Positions 9,021 to 17,019 of a stretch of DNA of 64,000 bases are shown piece after piece. Made by a program: the position numbers and the translations under genes. The notes beneath the pieces were generated by a model. That model was not told the origin of the DNA. It ran no database searches and saw nothing but the letters and a program-made list of their open reading frames with translations. Source of the stretch: Brevibacterium ihuae. GTDB lineage: Bacteria > Actinomycetota > Actinomycetes > Actinomycetales > Brevibacteriaceae. How positions within the stretch are numbered: the stretch's first letter is position 1; each line of letters starts with the position of its first letter. The stretch lies in NCBI RefSeq assembly GCF_900184225.1, contig NZ_FXWZ01000003.1, forward strand, positions 1,057,684-1,121,683. Reading direction: 5' to 3'.

Positions 9021-9839
9021 ATGGGCGTACTCGACCGGTTCGAGAAGGGCATCGAGCGCGTGGTCAACGGTGCCTTCGCGAAGGCCTTCCGCTCCCAGGT
9101 CGAGCCCGTCGAGCTCGCCGGAGCCCTCCGCAAGGAGGCCGACACCCGCGCCGCCGTCGTGTCCCGCGGGCGCACCCTCACCGCCAACAGCTTCATCATC
9201 GAGCTCTCGCAGCACGACTACGAACGCCTCGAGCCGATCCAGGCCGAGCTGCGCGCCGACCTCCGCCAGGTCGTCGGCGATCACGCGATGGACCAGGGCT
9301 ACAGCTTCGTCGGCCCCGTCATCGTCACCCTCGAGGTCGCCGAGGACCTCGACACCGGGATGTACCGCGTGCGCGCCTCGACCAAGCGCCCCGACGGCTC
9401 GCCCGCCGCCCAGCCGCAGAACCGGGGCGGCTACGACCCGCCCTCCCGGGCGAACCCGGTCGTGCCCGAGGCCTACGCCCACACCCACAGCGGCCCGCAG
9501 CGCGTCGCCGAGGCGCCCGCCCCGGTCCCCCGCAGCGAGGATCCCCGGCACCCGGCGGTCGAGATCGACGGCCGGGTCCGGCGGCTCTCCCAGGGCACCA
9601 CGGTGTTCGGCCGCTCCTCGAGCAGCGCCGACATCGTCCTCGACGACCCCGGGGTGTCCCGCCGCCACTTCGAGATCACCGTCTCCGGTGCCCGTGCGGT
9701 CGCCACCGACCTCGGATCGACGAACGGCACGCTGCTCGACGGGCGCCGGATCACCTCGGTGACGCTCACCGACGGCGCCGCCCTCACTGCGGGCGACACC
9801 GCCGTCGTGTTCCGCGAGACGGAGACGGGAGGCCGATGA
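9021..9839 (+). CDS. fhaA: FHA-domain protein FhaA (DUF3662 + FHA)
   Basis: A 272-residue cytoplasmic phosphothreonine-reader. Residues 1-120 are the DUF3662 domain, starting MGVLDRFEKGIERVVNGAFA. A Pro-rich linker follows, then a C-terminal FHA domain (about 185-268) with the signatures TTVFGRSSSSADIVLDDPGV, SRRHFEI and DLGSTNGTLLDG. ATG at 9021 was chosen because AAGGAGG sits just upstream; earlier in-frame starts lack this. In mycobacteria FhaA binds phosphorylated partners of the PknA/PknB pathway, including the lipid II flippase MviN. It is the first gene of the operon and overlaps fhaB by four bases. Confidence 0.93.
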   Translation: MGVLDRFEKGIERVVNGAFAKAFRSQVEPVELAGALRKEADTRAAVVSRGRTLTANSFIIELSQHDYERLEPIQAELRADLRQVVGDHAMDQGYSFVGPVIVTLEVAEDLDTGMYRVRASTKRPDGSPAAQPQNRGGYDPPSRANPVVPEAYAHTHSGPQRVAEAPAPVPRSEDPRHPAVEIDGRVRRLSQGTTVFGRSSSSADIVLDDPGVSRRHFEITVSGARAVATDLGSTNGTLLDGRRITSVTLTDGAALTAGDTAVVFRETETGGR

Positions 9840-10332
9840 GCGAGTTCACCGTCATGGTCCTGCGCTTCGCGTTCTTCGCGCTGCTGTGGATCTTCGTCTT
9901 CCTCGTCGCCGGGGTCCTCCGCCAGGATCTCTTCGGTCCGCGCCGCAGCAACCGCGCCGCTCGCCGTGGCCGGTCGCGCGGTTCCCGCACCCCCGCACCC
10001 GCCGGCGCACCGTCGGCGGGGGCGGGGGGGCGGGACCGCCGCAGCCGCGCGAGCTCCACGTCACCTCGGGCGCGCTCGCCGGGATGGTCGTGCCGCTCGG
10101 ATCGGCACCGATCACGCTCGGGCGCGCGGGCGGCAACACCCTCGTCCTCGAGGACGACTTCGCCTCCGGCAGCCACGCCCGGATCGTGCCCGACTCCGGC
10201 CGCTGGTACGTCGAGGACCTCGGTTCGACCAACGGCACATTCATCGACGGCCAGCGGCTGCACTCCCCCGTGCAGATGCGGATCGGCACCCCCGTCACCA
10301 TCGGCCACACCACTCTGGAGCTTCGTTCGTGA
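9836..10332 (+). pseudogene. fhaB: FHA-domain protein FhaB (FipA) with a one-base frameshift
   Basis: The ATG at 9836 overlaps the fhaA stop and starts a membrane-anchored N-terminus (MSEFTVMVLRFAFFALLWIF) in frame. The FHA domain, with PITLGRAGGNTLVLEDDFA, SGSHARI and DLGSTNGTFIDG, is in another frame, from about 10040 to 10332. The frames part at the G-rich run near 10016-10033. The span is 497 bases, one short of 166 codons, so adding a single G restores a 165-residue protein of normal family length. This is either a miscounted homopolymer or a genuine disruption; an error is more likely because the operon is otherwise conserved. FhaB is a phosphothreonine-binding partner in cell-division signalling. 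Confidence 0.85.
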
Positions 10333-11967
10333 GCAGCAGCCAGGACTTCATGCTGCGATCCGCGGCCCGCTCCCACACGGGCCTCGTGCGCAAGAACAAC
10401 CAGGACTCCGGCTATGCCGGGCCGAACTTCCTGCTCGTCGCCGACGGCATGGGCGGCCACGCCGGCGGCGACGTCGCATCCGCGATCACCGTCGCCCGGC
10501 TGTCCTGCCTCGACACCCCCGACCAGGGGAGCGCCGCGCTCGACGTGCTGCGCCAGTCGATCCTCGATGCCAACGAGCGCATCACCGCCTGCGTCGCCGA
10601 ACAGCCCGAGCTCGCCGGCATGGGCACCACCGTCACCGCGCTGCTCCGCAGCGGCGATCGGCTGGCGCTCGCCCACATCGGCGACTCCCGCGCCTTCCTC
10701 CTGCGCGACGGCGAGCTCACCCTCGTCACCCACGACCACACCTTCGTCCAGATGCTCGTCGACGAGGGGCGCATCACCCTCGAGGAGGCGGAGTCCCACC
10801 CGCAGCGCTCCGTCGTCATGCGCGTGCTCGGCGACGTCGGCGCCGCCCCCGAACTCGACCTCTCGCTGCGCGACACCCGTCCCGGCGACCGCTGGATGGT
10901 GTGCTCCGACGGACTCACCGGCTTCGCTGCGCACGACGACATCGTCGAGGCCCTCACCGGGATCTCCGATCCGGGCGCGTGCTGCGACCGGCTCGTCGAC
11001 CTCGCGCTCGCCGGCGGGGGTGCCGACAACGTCACCGTCGTCATCGGCGACGTCGTCGCCCCGGACGACACCGCACATGTCGCCGCCGGGGAATCCGTCG
11101 GCTCGGTCCGGATCAATCCGCAGTACGCCCTCCTCGGTCAGGGCGAGGCCCGCACCGAGCTCATCCCGACCGGGCAGCTCGACATCGTCGACGACGAGGC
11201 CGACACCCAGCAGATCGACGCCGTGGGGAGCGACCAGGACGCGGACCGCGCCGGATCCGGGACCCCCGAGGCCCGCACCGGCGACACCCAGCCGCTCCGC
11301 GCCGGATCCGGTACCGCACACGCCTCCGCGGAGGGCGACACCGGCCGCGCGGCCGCAGTCGGAACCGCCGGCGCCGCTGCGGCCACCGGCACCGCCACCC
11401 GGACCGACGAGCGTTCGCACGATGACGCGCACCCCGGCGATGACGACGACCTCGACGACTGGGGCGCCGAGGACCGGCCGCGCCGGCGCGGGCCCCTCGT
11501 CCCCCTCCTCGTCACCGTCCTCGTGCTCGCCGCCGTCGCGATCGCCGGCGTCGTCGGCTGGACCTACGTCCGCGGCCAGTACTACGTCGCCGAGGACGCG
11601 GGCACCGTCGCGATCTACCGCGGGGTCTCCCAGTCGCTCGGCCCGCTCGACCTGAGCTCGCTCGAGGAGTCCACCGACATCCCCGTGGACCAGCTCTCCG
11701 CGTTCTCGCAGAGCCGCCTCGAGGCGACGATCCCCGCCGGGGACCGCGCCGCCGCCGACGCCGTCGTCGACACCCTCCGCGACGAGGCCGAGGCGAACGC
11801 CCCCACCCAGATGGAGGGCGGCGTGACGAACGCCCCCGTCGAGTCCGACCCCGCGCCCGCCGCCTCGCAGGACGCCCCCGACGAGGCTCCGGCCGGCGCC
11901 CGCCGCCTCGCAGGACGCCCCCGACGAGGCTCCGGCCGAGGAGCCGGGCGCCGCGGGAGGCCCGTGA
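10329..11967 (+). CDS. pstP: PP2C Ser/Thr phosphatase PstP (stop lost through a 43-bp duplication)
   Basis: Starts at GTG 10329, overlapping the fhaB stop. The PP2C domain (residues 1-240) has all metal-binding motifs: RKNNQDSGY, LLVADGMGGHAGG, HIGDSRAFLLRDG, DRWMVCSDGLTGF and GGADNVTVV. A Thr/Ala-rich linker leads to one membrane span (PLLVTVLVLAAVAIAGVVGW) and an extracellular tail. It dephosphorylates PknA/PknB and their targets. As read, the frame does not stop but runs into rodA because of the 43-bp duplication at 11853-11938. Removing one copy gives exactly 532 codons ending at TGA 11965-11967, overlapping the rodA ATG. The normal product is therefore predicted to be 531 residues. Confidence 0.9.
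11853..11938. repeat. Perfect 43-bp tandem duplication at the pstP 3' end
   Basis: Bases 11853-11895 are repeated exactly at 11896-11938 with no spacer. Because 43 is not a multiple of three, the second copy shifts frame, destroys the pstP stop and joins pstP to rodA in one frame. The encoded unit in the pstP frame is APAASQDAPDEAPA. Confidence 0.95.
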
Positions 11968-13658
11968 TGACCTACGCCCCCGCCCAGGCCCCGGCCCGGA
12001 CGCCGGAGGCGGTCGCCCCGTCCGCGCAGGGCCCGCGCACCTACCGGTTCGCCGAGCTCGGCCTCATCGCGATCGCCGTCATCATCTCCGCCGGCGGCTA
12101 CGCCCTCGTCGGCCTCGGCGCCGAGGACACCGTGCCGGCGAACGTCTACGTCTACACCGGCCTGCTCGCCGCCCTCGGCCTGGGCCTCCACGTCCTCATC
12201 TGGTGGCGGGCCAAGTACGCCGACCCGGTGATCGTCCCGATCGCAGTGCTCCTCAACGGCATCGGGCTCGCGATGATCTACCGCATCGACCTCGCCACCG
12301 ACTCCTCGACGGCGAACTCGCAGCTCATCTGGATGACGCTCGGCACGATCCTCGCCGGCCTCGTCGTCGTGCTCCTCCGCGACCACCGGCTGCTTCGCCG
12401 CTTCACCTACACCTGCGGGTTCGCCGCGCTCTTCCTCCTCCTGCTGCCGCTCATCCCGGGGCTCGGCACGACGATCAACGGCGCCCGGATCTGGATCCAC
12501 TTGGGTCCCTTCTCCTTCCAGCCGGGCGAGATCGCGAAGATCCTCCTCGCGGTGTTCTTCGCCGGCTACCTCGTGAGCTACCGCGATCAGCTCGTGCTCG
12601 CTGGGCCGAAGATCCTCGGCATCCGCTTCCCGCGGCTGCGCGACCTCGGCCCGATCATCATCGCCTGGGTGGCGAGCGTCGGGATCCTCGTGTTCCAGCG
12701 CGACCTCGGCACCTCGCTCCTGTTCTTCGGCCTGTTCGTCGCGATGCTCTACGTCGCCACCGGGAAGAAGACGTGGATCTTCCTCGGGCTCGGGATGTTC
12801 GCCGCCGGCGCAGTCGTCGCCGCCCAGATCTTCTCCCACGTCCAGCAGCGCATCGACGGCTGGCTGGGCGCGCTCACCCGCGAGGAGTTCGAGAAGACGC
12901 CGGGCGGCTCCTACCAGCTCGTCCAGGGCCTGTTCGGCATGGCCTCCGGCGGGCTCACCGGCACCGGGCTGGGCGAGGGCCGCCCGAACGTCGTGCCCTA
13001 CGCCGAATCCGACTTCATCTACGCCTCCCTCGGCGAGGAGCTCGGGATGGTCGGGCTGTTCGCGATCCTCCTGCTCTACGTCATCCTGTTCCAGCGCGGC
13101 ATGAAGATCGCGGCGAGCGTGCGCGACGGCTTCGGCACCCTGCTCACCGTGGGACTGACGTTCACCATCGCCCTCCAGTGCTTCATCGTCATCGGCGGGG
13201 TCACCCCCCCCCTCCCCCCCCCCCGCCCCCCCCCCCCCCTCCCCCCCCCCCGCGGGTCCCCCCCCCTCCGCAGCTGGATCATCATCGGGCTGCTCCTGCG
13301 GATCTCCGACAACGCGCGCCGTCCGGCCGAGGAGTTCCAGACCGGTGTGCTCACCGTCCTCCACGATCCCGCGGAGTCCGTCCGCAACTCGACCCGCCGG
13401 CTCCGCGACGCCGAGGTGCGCACGCCCGCCGCTCGCCGGGATCCGGGCGCCGGGCATCCCGCCACGGAATCCGGCGGCGACCCCGATCCCGAGGCCGAGG
13501 TCCCCACCACCGTCCACCCGGCGGCACCCGACCCGGAGGCCGACATCGCGACGTCCGCCCATGTCGTCCGCGGCGACGATGCGACTGGCGGATCCGCGAG
13601 CGCCGCCGGCCCGGCCGGCGATCCGACCGACGGCGCGACGGGGGGTGAGCGGCGATGA
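11967..13658 (+). CDS. rodA: SEDS glycosyltransferase FtsW/RodA, with a corrupted segment
   Basis: A 563-residue polytopic membrane protein of the SEDS family, which polymerises lipid II glycan strands with a partner class B PBP, here PbpA next door. Family motifs include NGARIWIHLGPFSFQPGEIAKI, FQRDLGTSLLFFGLF, and the end motif WIIIGLLLRISDNARRP. The conserved block between IGGVT and WIIIG, where RLIPLTG...LSYGGSS is expected, reads only Pro, Leu, Arg and Ser from a poly-C run (13206-13274), though its length is exactly the expected 23 codons. The C-terminal tail of about 115 residues after DNARRP is long, polar and cytoplasmic. The ATG at 11967 remains usable despite the pstP read-through. 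Confidence 0.9.
   Translation: MTYAPAQAPARTPEAVAPSAQGPRTYRFAELGLIAIAVIISAGGYALVGLGAEDTVPANVYVYTGLLAALGLGLHVLIWWRAKYADPVIVPIAVLLNGIGLAMIYRIDLATDSSTANSQLIWMTLGTILAGLVVVLLRDHRLLRRFTYTCGFAALFLLLLPLIPGLGTTINGARIWIHLGPFSFQPGEIAKILLAVFFAGYLVSYRDQLVLAGPKILGIRFPRLRDLGPIIIAWVASVGILVFQRDLGTSLLFFGLFVAMLYVATGKKTWIFLGLGMFAAGAVVAAQIFSHVQQRIDGWLGALTREEFEKTPGGSYQLVQGLFGMASGGLTGTGLGEGRPNVVPYAESDFIYASLGEELGMVGLFAILLLYVILFQRGMKIAASVRDGFGTLLTVGLTFTIALQCFIVIGGVTPPLPPPRPPPPLPPPRGSPPLRSWIIIGLLLRISDNARRPAEEFQTGVLTVLHDPAESVRNSTRRLRDAEVRTPAARRDPGAGHPATESGGDPDPEAEVPTTVHPAAPDPEADIATSAHVVRGDDATGGSASAAGPAGDPTDGATGGERR
13206..13274 (+). other. Poly-C stretch replacing 23 RodA codons (probable base-call artefact)
   Basis: The stretch is almost entirely C, with rare T and G, and encodes only Pro with a few Leu, Arg and Ser. 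Reading frame and length are conserved compared with the family (23 codons between GGVT and WIIIG). This is what low-quality bases called as C would give, not an insertion or deletion. Confidence 0.85.
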
Positions 13659-15124
13659 ACCACCCGCTCAAACACCTCGCCCTCGTCGGCTTCGTGATGT
13701 TCGCGCTGCTGTTCGGCTCGACGAGCGTCGTCCAGTACTTCCAGGCGCAGGCCCTGCGCGACAACGAGCTCAACACCCGCACCCTCGTCGAGGAGCTGTC
13801 CCGCGAGCGCGGCCCGATCCTCGTCGACGGCACCCCGGTCGCATACTCGGTGCCCGTCGACGACACCTACGAGTACCAGCGCACCTACGGCGCCGAGGGC
13901 CTGCCCGCGGAGGTCTACGCCCCGATCACCGGATTCTTCTCGATCGTGTCCGGCGCCACCGGGCTGGAGAAGACCGAGAACAGCCTGCTCGCCGGCACCG
14001 ATGACGCCCTGTTCTACGACAAGATCTCGAACATCCTCAACGGCACTCAGCCGGCCGGTGCGGCCGTCGAGATCACCGTCGACCCGGAGGCGCAGATGGC
14101 CGCCTGGAACGGGCTCGGCGGCCAGAAGGGCGCCGTCGTCGCCCTCGACCCGAAGACCGGCGACGTGCTCGCGATGGTCTCCTCGCCGGGCTGGGACCCC
14201 AACCCCATCGCCTCGCACGACCGCGATTCGGCGCTCAATGCGTACGAGAACCTCATCGCCGACGAGGACAATCCCGCCTACAACCGGGCGATCGGCGGCA
14301 ATCTCTACCCGCCGGGCTCGACGTTCAAGCTCGTCACCGCCGCGGCCGCGCTCGAGTCCGGCGAGTACACGCCGGAGTCCGAGCTGCCGGGCCCGGCGAC
14401 CCTCGATCTGCCGGAGACGACCGCGACGATCTCGAACTCCGGAGGCGGTGCCTGCGGATCCGGAGGCACCGTCACCCTCGCGCAGTCGCTCATCGACTCG
14501 TGCAACACCTCGTTCGCCGACCTCGGAATGTCGCTCGGCCAGGACGCGATGAGCGCCCAGGCCCAGGAGTTCGGGTTCGGCGAGAGCTTCGACATCCCCC
14601 TCACCGTCAGCGCCTCGAGCTTCCCCTCGGACACCAACGCTCCGCAGCTCGCGCAATCCGCACTCGGCCAGTACGAGGTCCGCGCCACGCCGCTCCAGAT
14701 GGCGATGGTGTCCTCGGCGATCGCCAACGGAGGGACCCTCATGCAGCCTCAGCTCATCGATCAGGTGCGCAACGCCCGCACCCTCGATCTCATCGACGAA
14801 CCGAGCCCGAGCCAGTTCTCACAGCCCATCAGCTCCGACACCGCCGCCGCCCTCACCGAGATGATGGTGGGCGTCGTCGACGAGGGAACGGGCACCGCCG
14901 CCCAGATCCCCGGGGTCGACGTCGCGGCGAAGACCGGCACCGCGCAGCACGCACAGGGTGCCGCGCCCCACGCGTGGTTCACCTCCTTCGCCCCCGCGGA
15001 CGACCCGCAGGTCGCGGTCGCCGTGGTCGTGGAGAGCGGCGGCAACGCCGGCAGCCAGGCGTCCGGCGGACGGGTGGCAGGACCGATTGCTCAGGCAGTG
15101 ATGGAAGCGGTGATCAGCGAATGA
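13655..15124 (+). CDS. pbpA: Class B penicillin-binding protein PbpA
   Basis: A 489-residue transpeptidase with one N-terminal membrane anchor (about residues 7-28) and a periplasmic catalytic domain. The active-site motifs are present: STFK at 222-225 (nucleophile Ser222), SCN at 282-284 and KTG at 426-428. It crosslinks peptidoglycan as partner of the SEDS protein encoded immediately upstream; the ATG overlaps the rodA stop by four bases. Length and arrangement match mycobacterial PbpA (about 491 residues). It is probably regulated through the kinases encoded downstream in the same operon. Confidence 0.95.
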   Translation: MNHPLKHLALVGFVMFALLFGSTSVVQYFQAQALRDNELNTRTLVEELSRERGPILVDGTPVAYSVPVDDTYEYQRTYGAEGLPAEVYAPITGFFSIVSGATGLEKTENSLLAGTDDALFYDKISNILNGTQPAGAAVEITVDPEAQMAAWNGLGGQKGAVVALDPKTGDVLAMVSSPGWDPNPIASHDRDSALNAYENLIADEDNPAYNRAIGGNLYPPGSTFKLVTAAAALESGEYTPESELPGPATLDLPETTATISNSGGGACGSGGTVTLAQSLIDSCNTSFADLGMSLGQDAMSAQAQEFGFGESFDIPLTVSASSFPSDTNAPQLAQSALGQYEVRATPLQMAMVSSAIANGGTLMQPQLIDQVRNARTLDLIDEPSPSQFSQPISSDTAAALTEMMVGVVDEGTGTAAQIPGVDVAAKTGTAQHAQGAAPHAWFTSFAPADDPQVAVAVVVESGGNAGSQASGGRVAGPIAQAVMEAVISE

Positions 15125-17019
15125 GGCCCGGTGCAGGAACCATGCTCGGCGACCGGTACGAGCTCACCAGCCGGATCGCGGTCGGCGGGATGGGCGAGGT
15201 GTGGCGCGGGCGCGACACCGTGCTCGCGCGCGAGATCGCGGCGAAGATCATGAAGGAGGAGTACCTCTCCGATCAGTCGTTCCTCGACCGCTTCCGGGCC
15301 GAGGCGCGCAGCATGGGCGCGGTCTCCGACCCCGGCATCGCCGGCGTGTTCGACTACGGCGAGGAGAACGGCTCGCCGTACCTCGTCATGGAGTACGTCC
15401 CCGGCGAGGCGCTGTCAGCGATCCTCGACCGCAACGGCGGGATGCCCGAGCGCGACGTCCTCGACATCGGCGCGCAGGCCGCACAGGCGCTCAACGCCGC
15501 CCACCGCTCCGGCGTCGTGCACCGCGACATCAAGCCCGGAAACCTCCTCATCACCCCGGAGTTCCGCGTCAAGATCACCGATTTCGGGATCGCCCGGGTG
15601 GCCGACCAGGCACCGCTGACGAAGACCGGCCAGGTCATGGGCACCGCCCAGTACCTCGCTCCCGAGCAGGCCACCGGCAAGGGCTCGACGTCGAAGTCCG
15701 ACCTCTACTCGCTCGGCATCATCATGTACGAGGCGCTCGCCGGCGTCCGCCCCTTCACCGGGGAGTCGCAGGTCGAGATCGCGATCGCACAGGTCAATCG
15801 CCAGCATCCGCCGCTGCCGGATACCGTGTCCGAACCGGTCCGCAGGCTCATCGACGCGATGCTCCAGAAGAACCCCGACGACCGACCCGCGGACGGACAG
15901 GCCGTCGCCACCGCCGCGCGCGCCCTCCTCGCCGGGGACGTCGCCGCGGCCGAGGCCGCCGTCCCGCAGATGCGCGGCACCTCGCCGACCGAGGCGGTCA
16001 CCCGGGTATTCAACCAGAACGACGTTTCGACCACCCGGGTCATGCCGGCGGCCGGTGCCGCCGCGGCAGGGGCCGGGATCGGGGCCGCTGCCGGCGCGGG
16101 AGCGGCCCACGCCGCAGGCGACCCGAACGGCAGCTGGAACCAGGATCCCGCGACCGCGTCCCAGGGCTACCACGACCCGATGATCGCCGCGAGCGCCCGC
16201 AGCCGCGACGCCGACCTCGTCGAGGACGAGCCGGAGAAGCGGTCGAAGGCGCCGACCGTCATCATCACGATCCTCATCGTGCTCGCCCTGCTGGGCCTCG
16301 GCTGGATCCTGTGGCTGTTCCTCGGCGGCGGGGGCGACGAGCCCGCGCCGACCGACACCGCAACCGCGTCCGCCGAGCCCACCGCGGAGACGATCACCAT
16401 CGATCCCGACGACTACATCGGCCAGAGCGAGGCGAGCGCCACCCGGAACCTCGAGGACCTCGGGCTCGAGGTCGAAACCGTCACCGTGTCCTCGAGCCGC
16501 GCGGAGGGCACCGTCGACGGTGTGCGCGCGGGCAACGACGGCTACGAGTTCGAGACCGGCGACACCATCACCCTCGAGATCTCCGGCGGGCCCGCCGAGG
16601 CCCCCGAGCAGGAGGAGCCCACGCAGGCACCCGAGCCGGACCGACCCACCCAGGCACCCGAGCCGGAGCCGGACGAGCAGGAGCCCGCACCCGAGGACGA
16701 GCCCGCGCCCGATGAGGACCAGGGCGGCGACCAGGGCAACGGCGGCGACCAGGGCGGCGGCAACGACGGCGGCGACTCGGGCGGCGGCAACGACGGGGGC
16801 AACCCGGGCGGCGGCAACGACGGGGGCAACCCGGGCGGCGGCAACGAAGATCCGGGCCTCGGCGGCGGCCAGGGCAACCAGGGCCAGGGGAACGCCGGCG
16901 GCGGCCAGGGCAACCAGGGCCAGGGCAACGCCGGCGGCGGCCAGGGGACCAATGCCGGTTCCGCACCCGCTGCGGCGGGTGCCGCCGGTGTTCACGCCTC
17001 GTTCGGAGGACGCGGATGA
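15121..17019 (+). CDS. pknA: Ser/Thr protein kinase PknA with one PASTA-like domain and a Gly/Asn/Gln tail
   Basis: 632 residues. The kinase domain (about 12-275) has the glycine loop AVGGMGEVWRG, catalytic Lys42 in AAKIM, HRDIKPGN and DFG (ITDFGIAR). An Ala/Gly-rich linker follows, then one membrane span (TVIITILIVLALLGLGWILW), one PASTA-like extracellular unit (ITIDPDDYIGQSEASATRNL), and a Glu/Pro-rich stretch. It ends in a tail of GGGNDGGNP and GGGQGNQGQGNA repeats. PknA phosphorylates division and envelope proteins. The ATG overlaps the pbpA stop and the stop overlaps pknB. The low-complexity extracellular tail is unusual: mycobacterial PknA has no PASTA domain and no such tail. Confidence 0.93.
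   Translation: MRPGAGTMLGDRYELTSRIAVGGMGEVWRGRDTVLAREIAAKIMKEEYLSDQSFLDRFRAEARSMGAVSDPGIAGVFDYGEENGSPYLVMEYVPGEALSAILDRNGGMPERDVLDIGAQAAQALNAAHRSGVVHRDIKPGNLLITPEFRVKITDFGIARVADQAPLTKTGQVMGTAQYLAPEQATGKGSTSKSDLYSLGIIMYEALAGVRPFTGESQVEIAIAQVNRQHPPLPDTVSEPVRRLIDAMLQKNPDDRPADGQAVATAARALLAGDVAAAEAAVPQMRGTSPTEAVTRVFNQNDVSTTRVMPAAGAAAAGAGIGAAAGAGAAHAAGDPNGSWNQDPATASQGYHDPMIAASARSRDADLVEDEPEKRSKAPTVIITILIVLALLGLGWILWLFLGGGGDEPAPTDTATASAEPTAETITIDPDDYIGQSEASATRNLEDLGLEVETVTVSSSRAEGTVDGVRAGNDGYEFETGDTITLEISGGPAEAPEQEEPTQAPEPDRPTQAPEPEPDEQEPAPEDEPAPDEDQGGDQGNGGDQGGGNDGGDSGGGNDGGNPGGGNDGGNPGGGNEDPGLGGGQGNQGQGNAGGGQGNQGQGNAGGGQGTNAGSAPAAAGAAGVHASFGGRG
16755..16950 (+). repeat. In-frame tandem repeats in the pknA tail
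   Basis: Imperfect 27-bp units encoding GGGNDGGNP occur from about 16755 to 16850. They are followed by 36-bp units encoding GGGQGNQGQGNA at 16861-16896 and 16897-16932, and then a partial unit. Copy number may vary between strains by slippage; the region could also be misassembled. Confidence 0.85.

Noticed and set aside
13206..13274. Poly-C tract as a regulatory or phase-variable repeat
   Set aside because: It substitutes codon for codon for a highly conserved RodA segment, so artefact is far more likely than slippage control.
9852..13562. 1,236-codon minus-strand open frame
   Set aside because: Antisense to fhaB, pstP and rodA; Gly/Ala/Glu/Val-rich shadow composition with no recognisable motif.
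16755..16950. Regular repeats that could suggest a CRISPR array
   Set aside because: Units are contiguous, in frame with PknA and encode Gly/Asn/Gln; there are no unique spacers.
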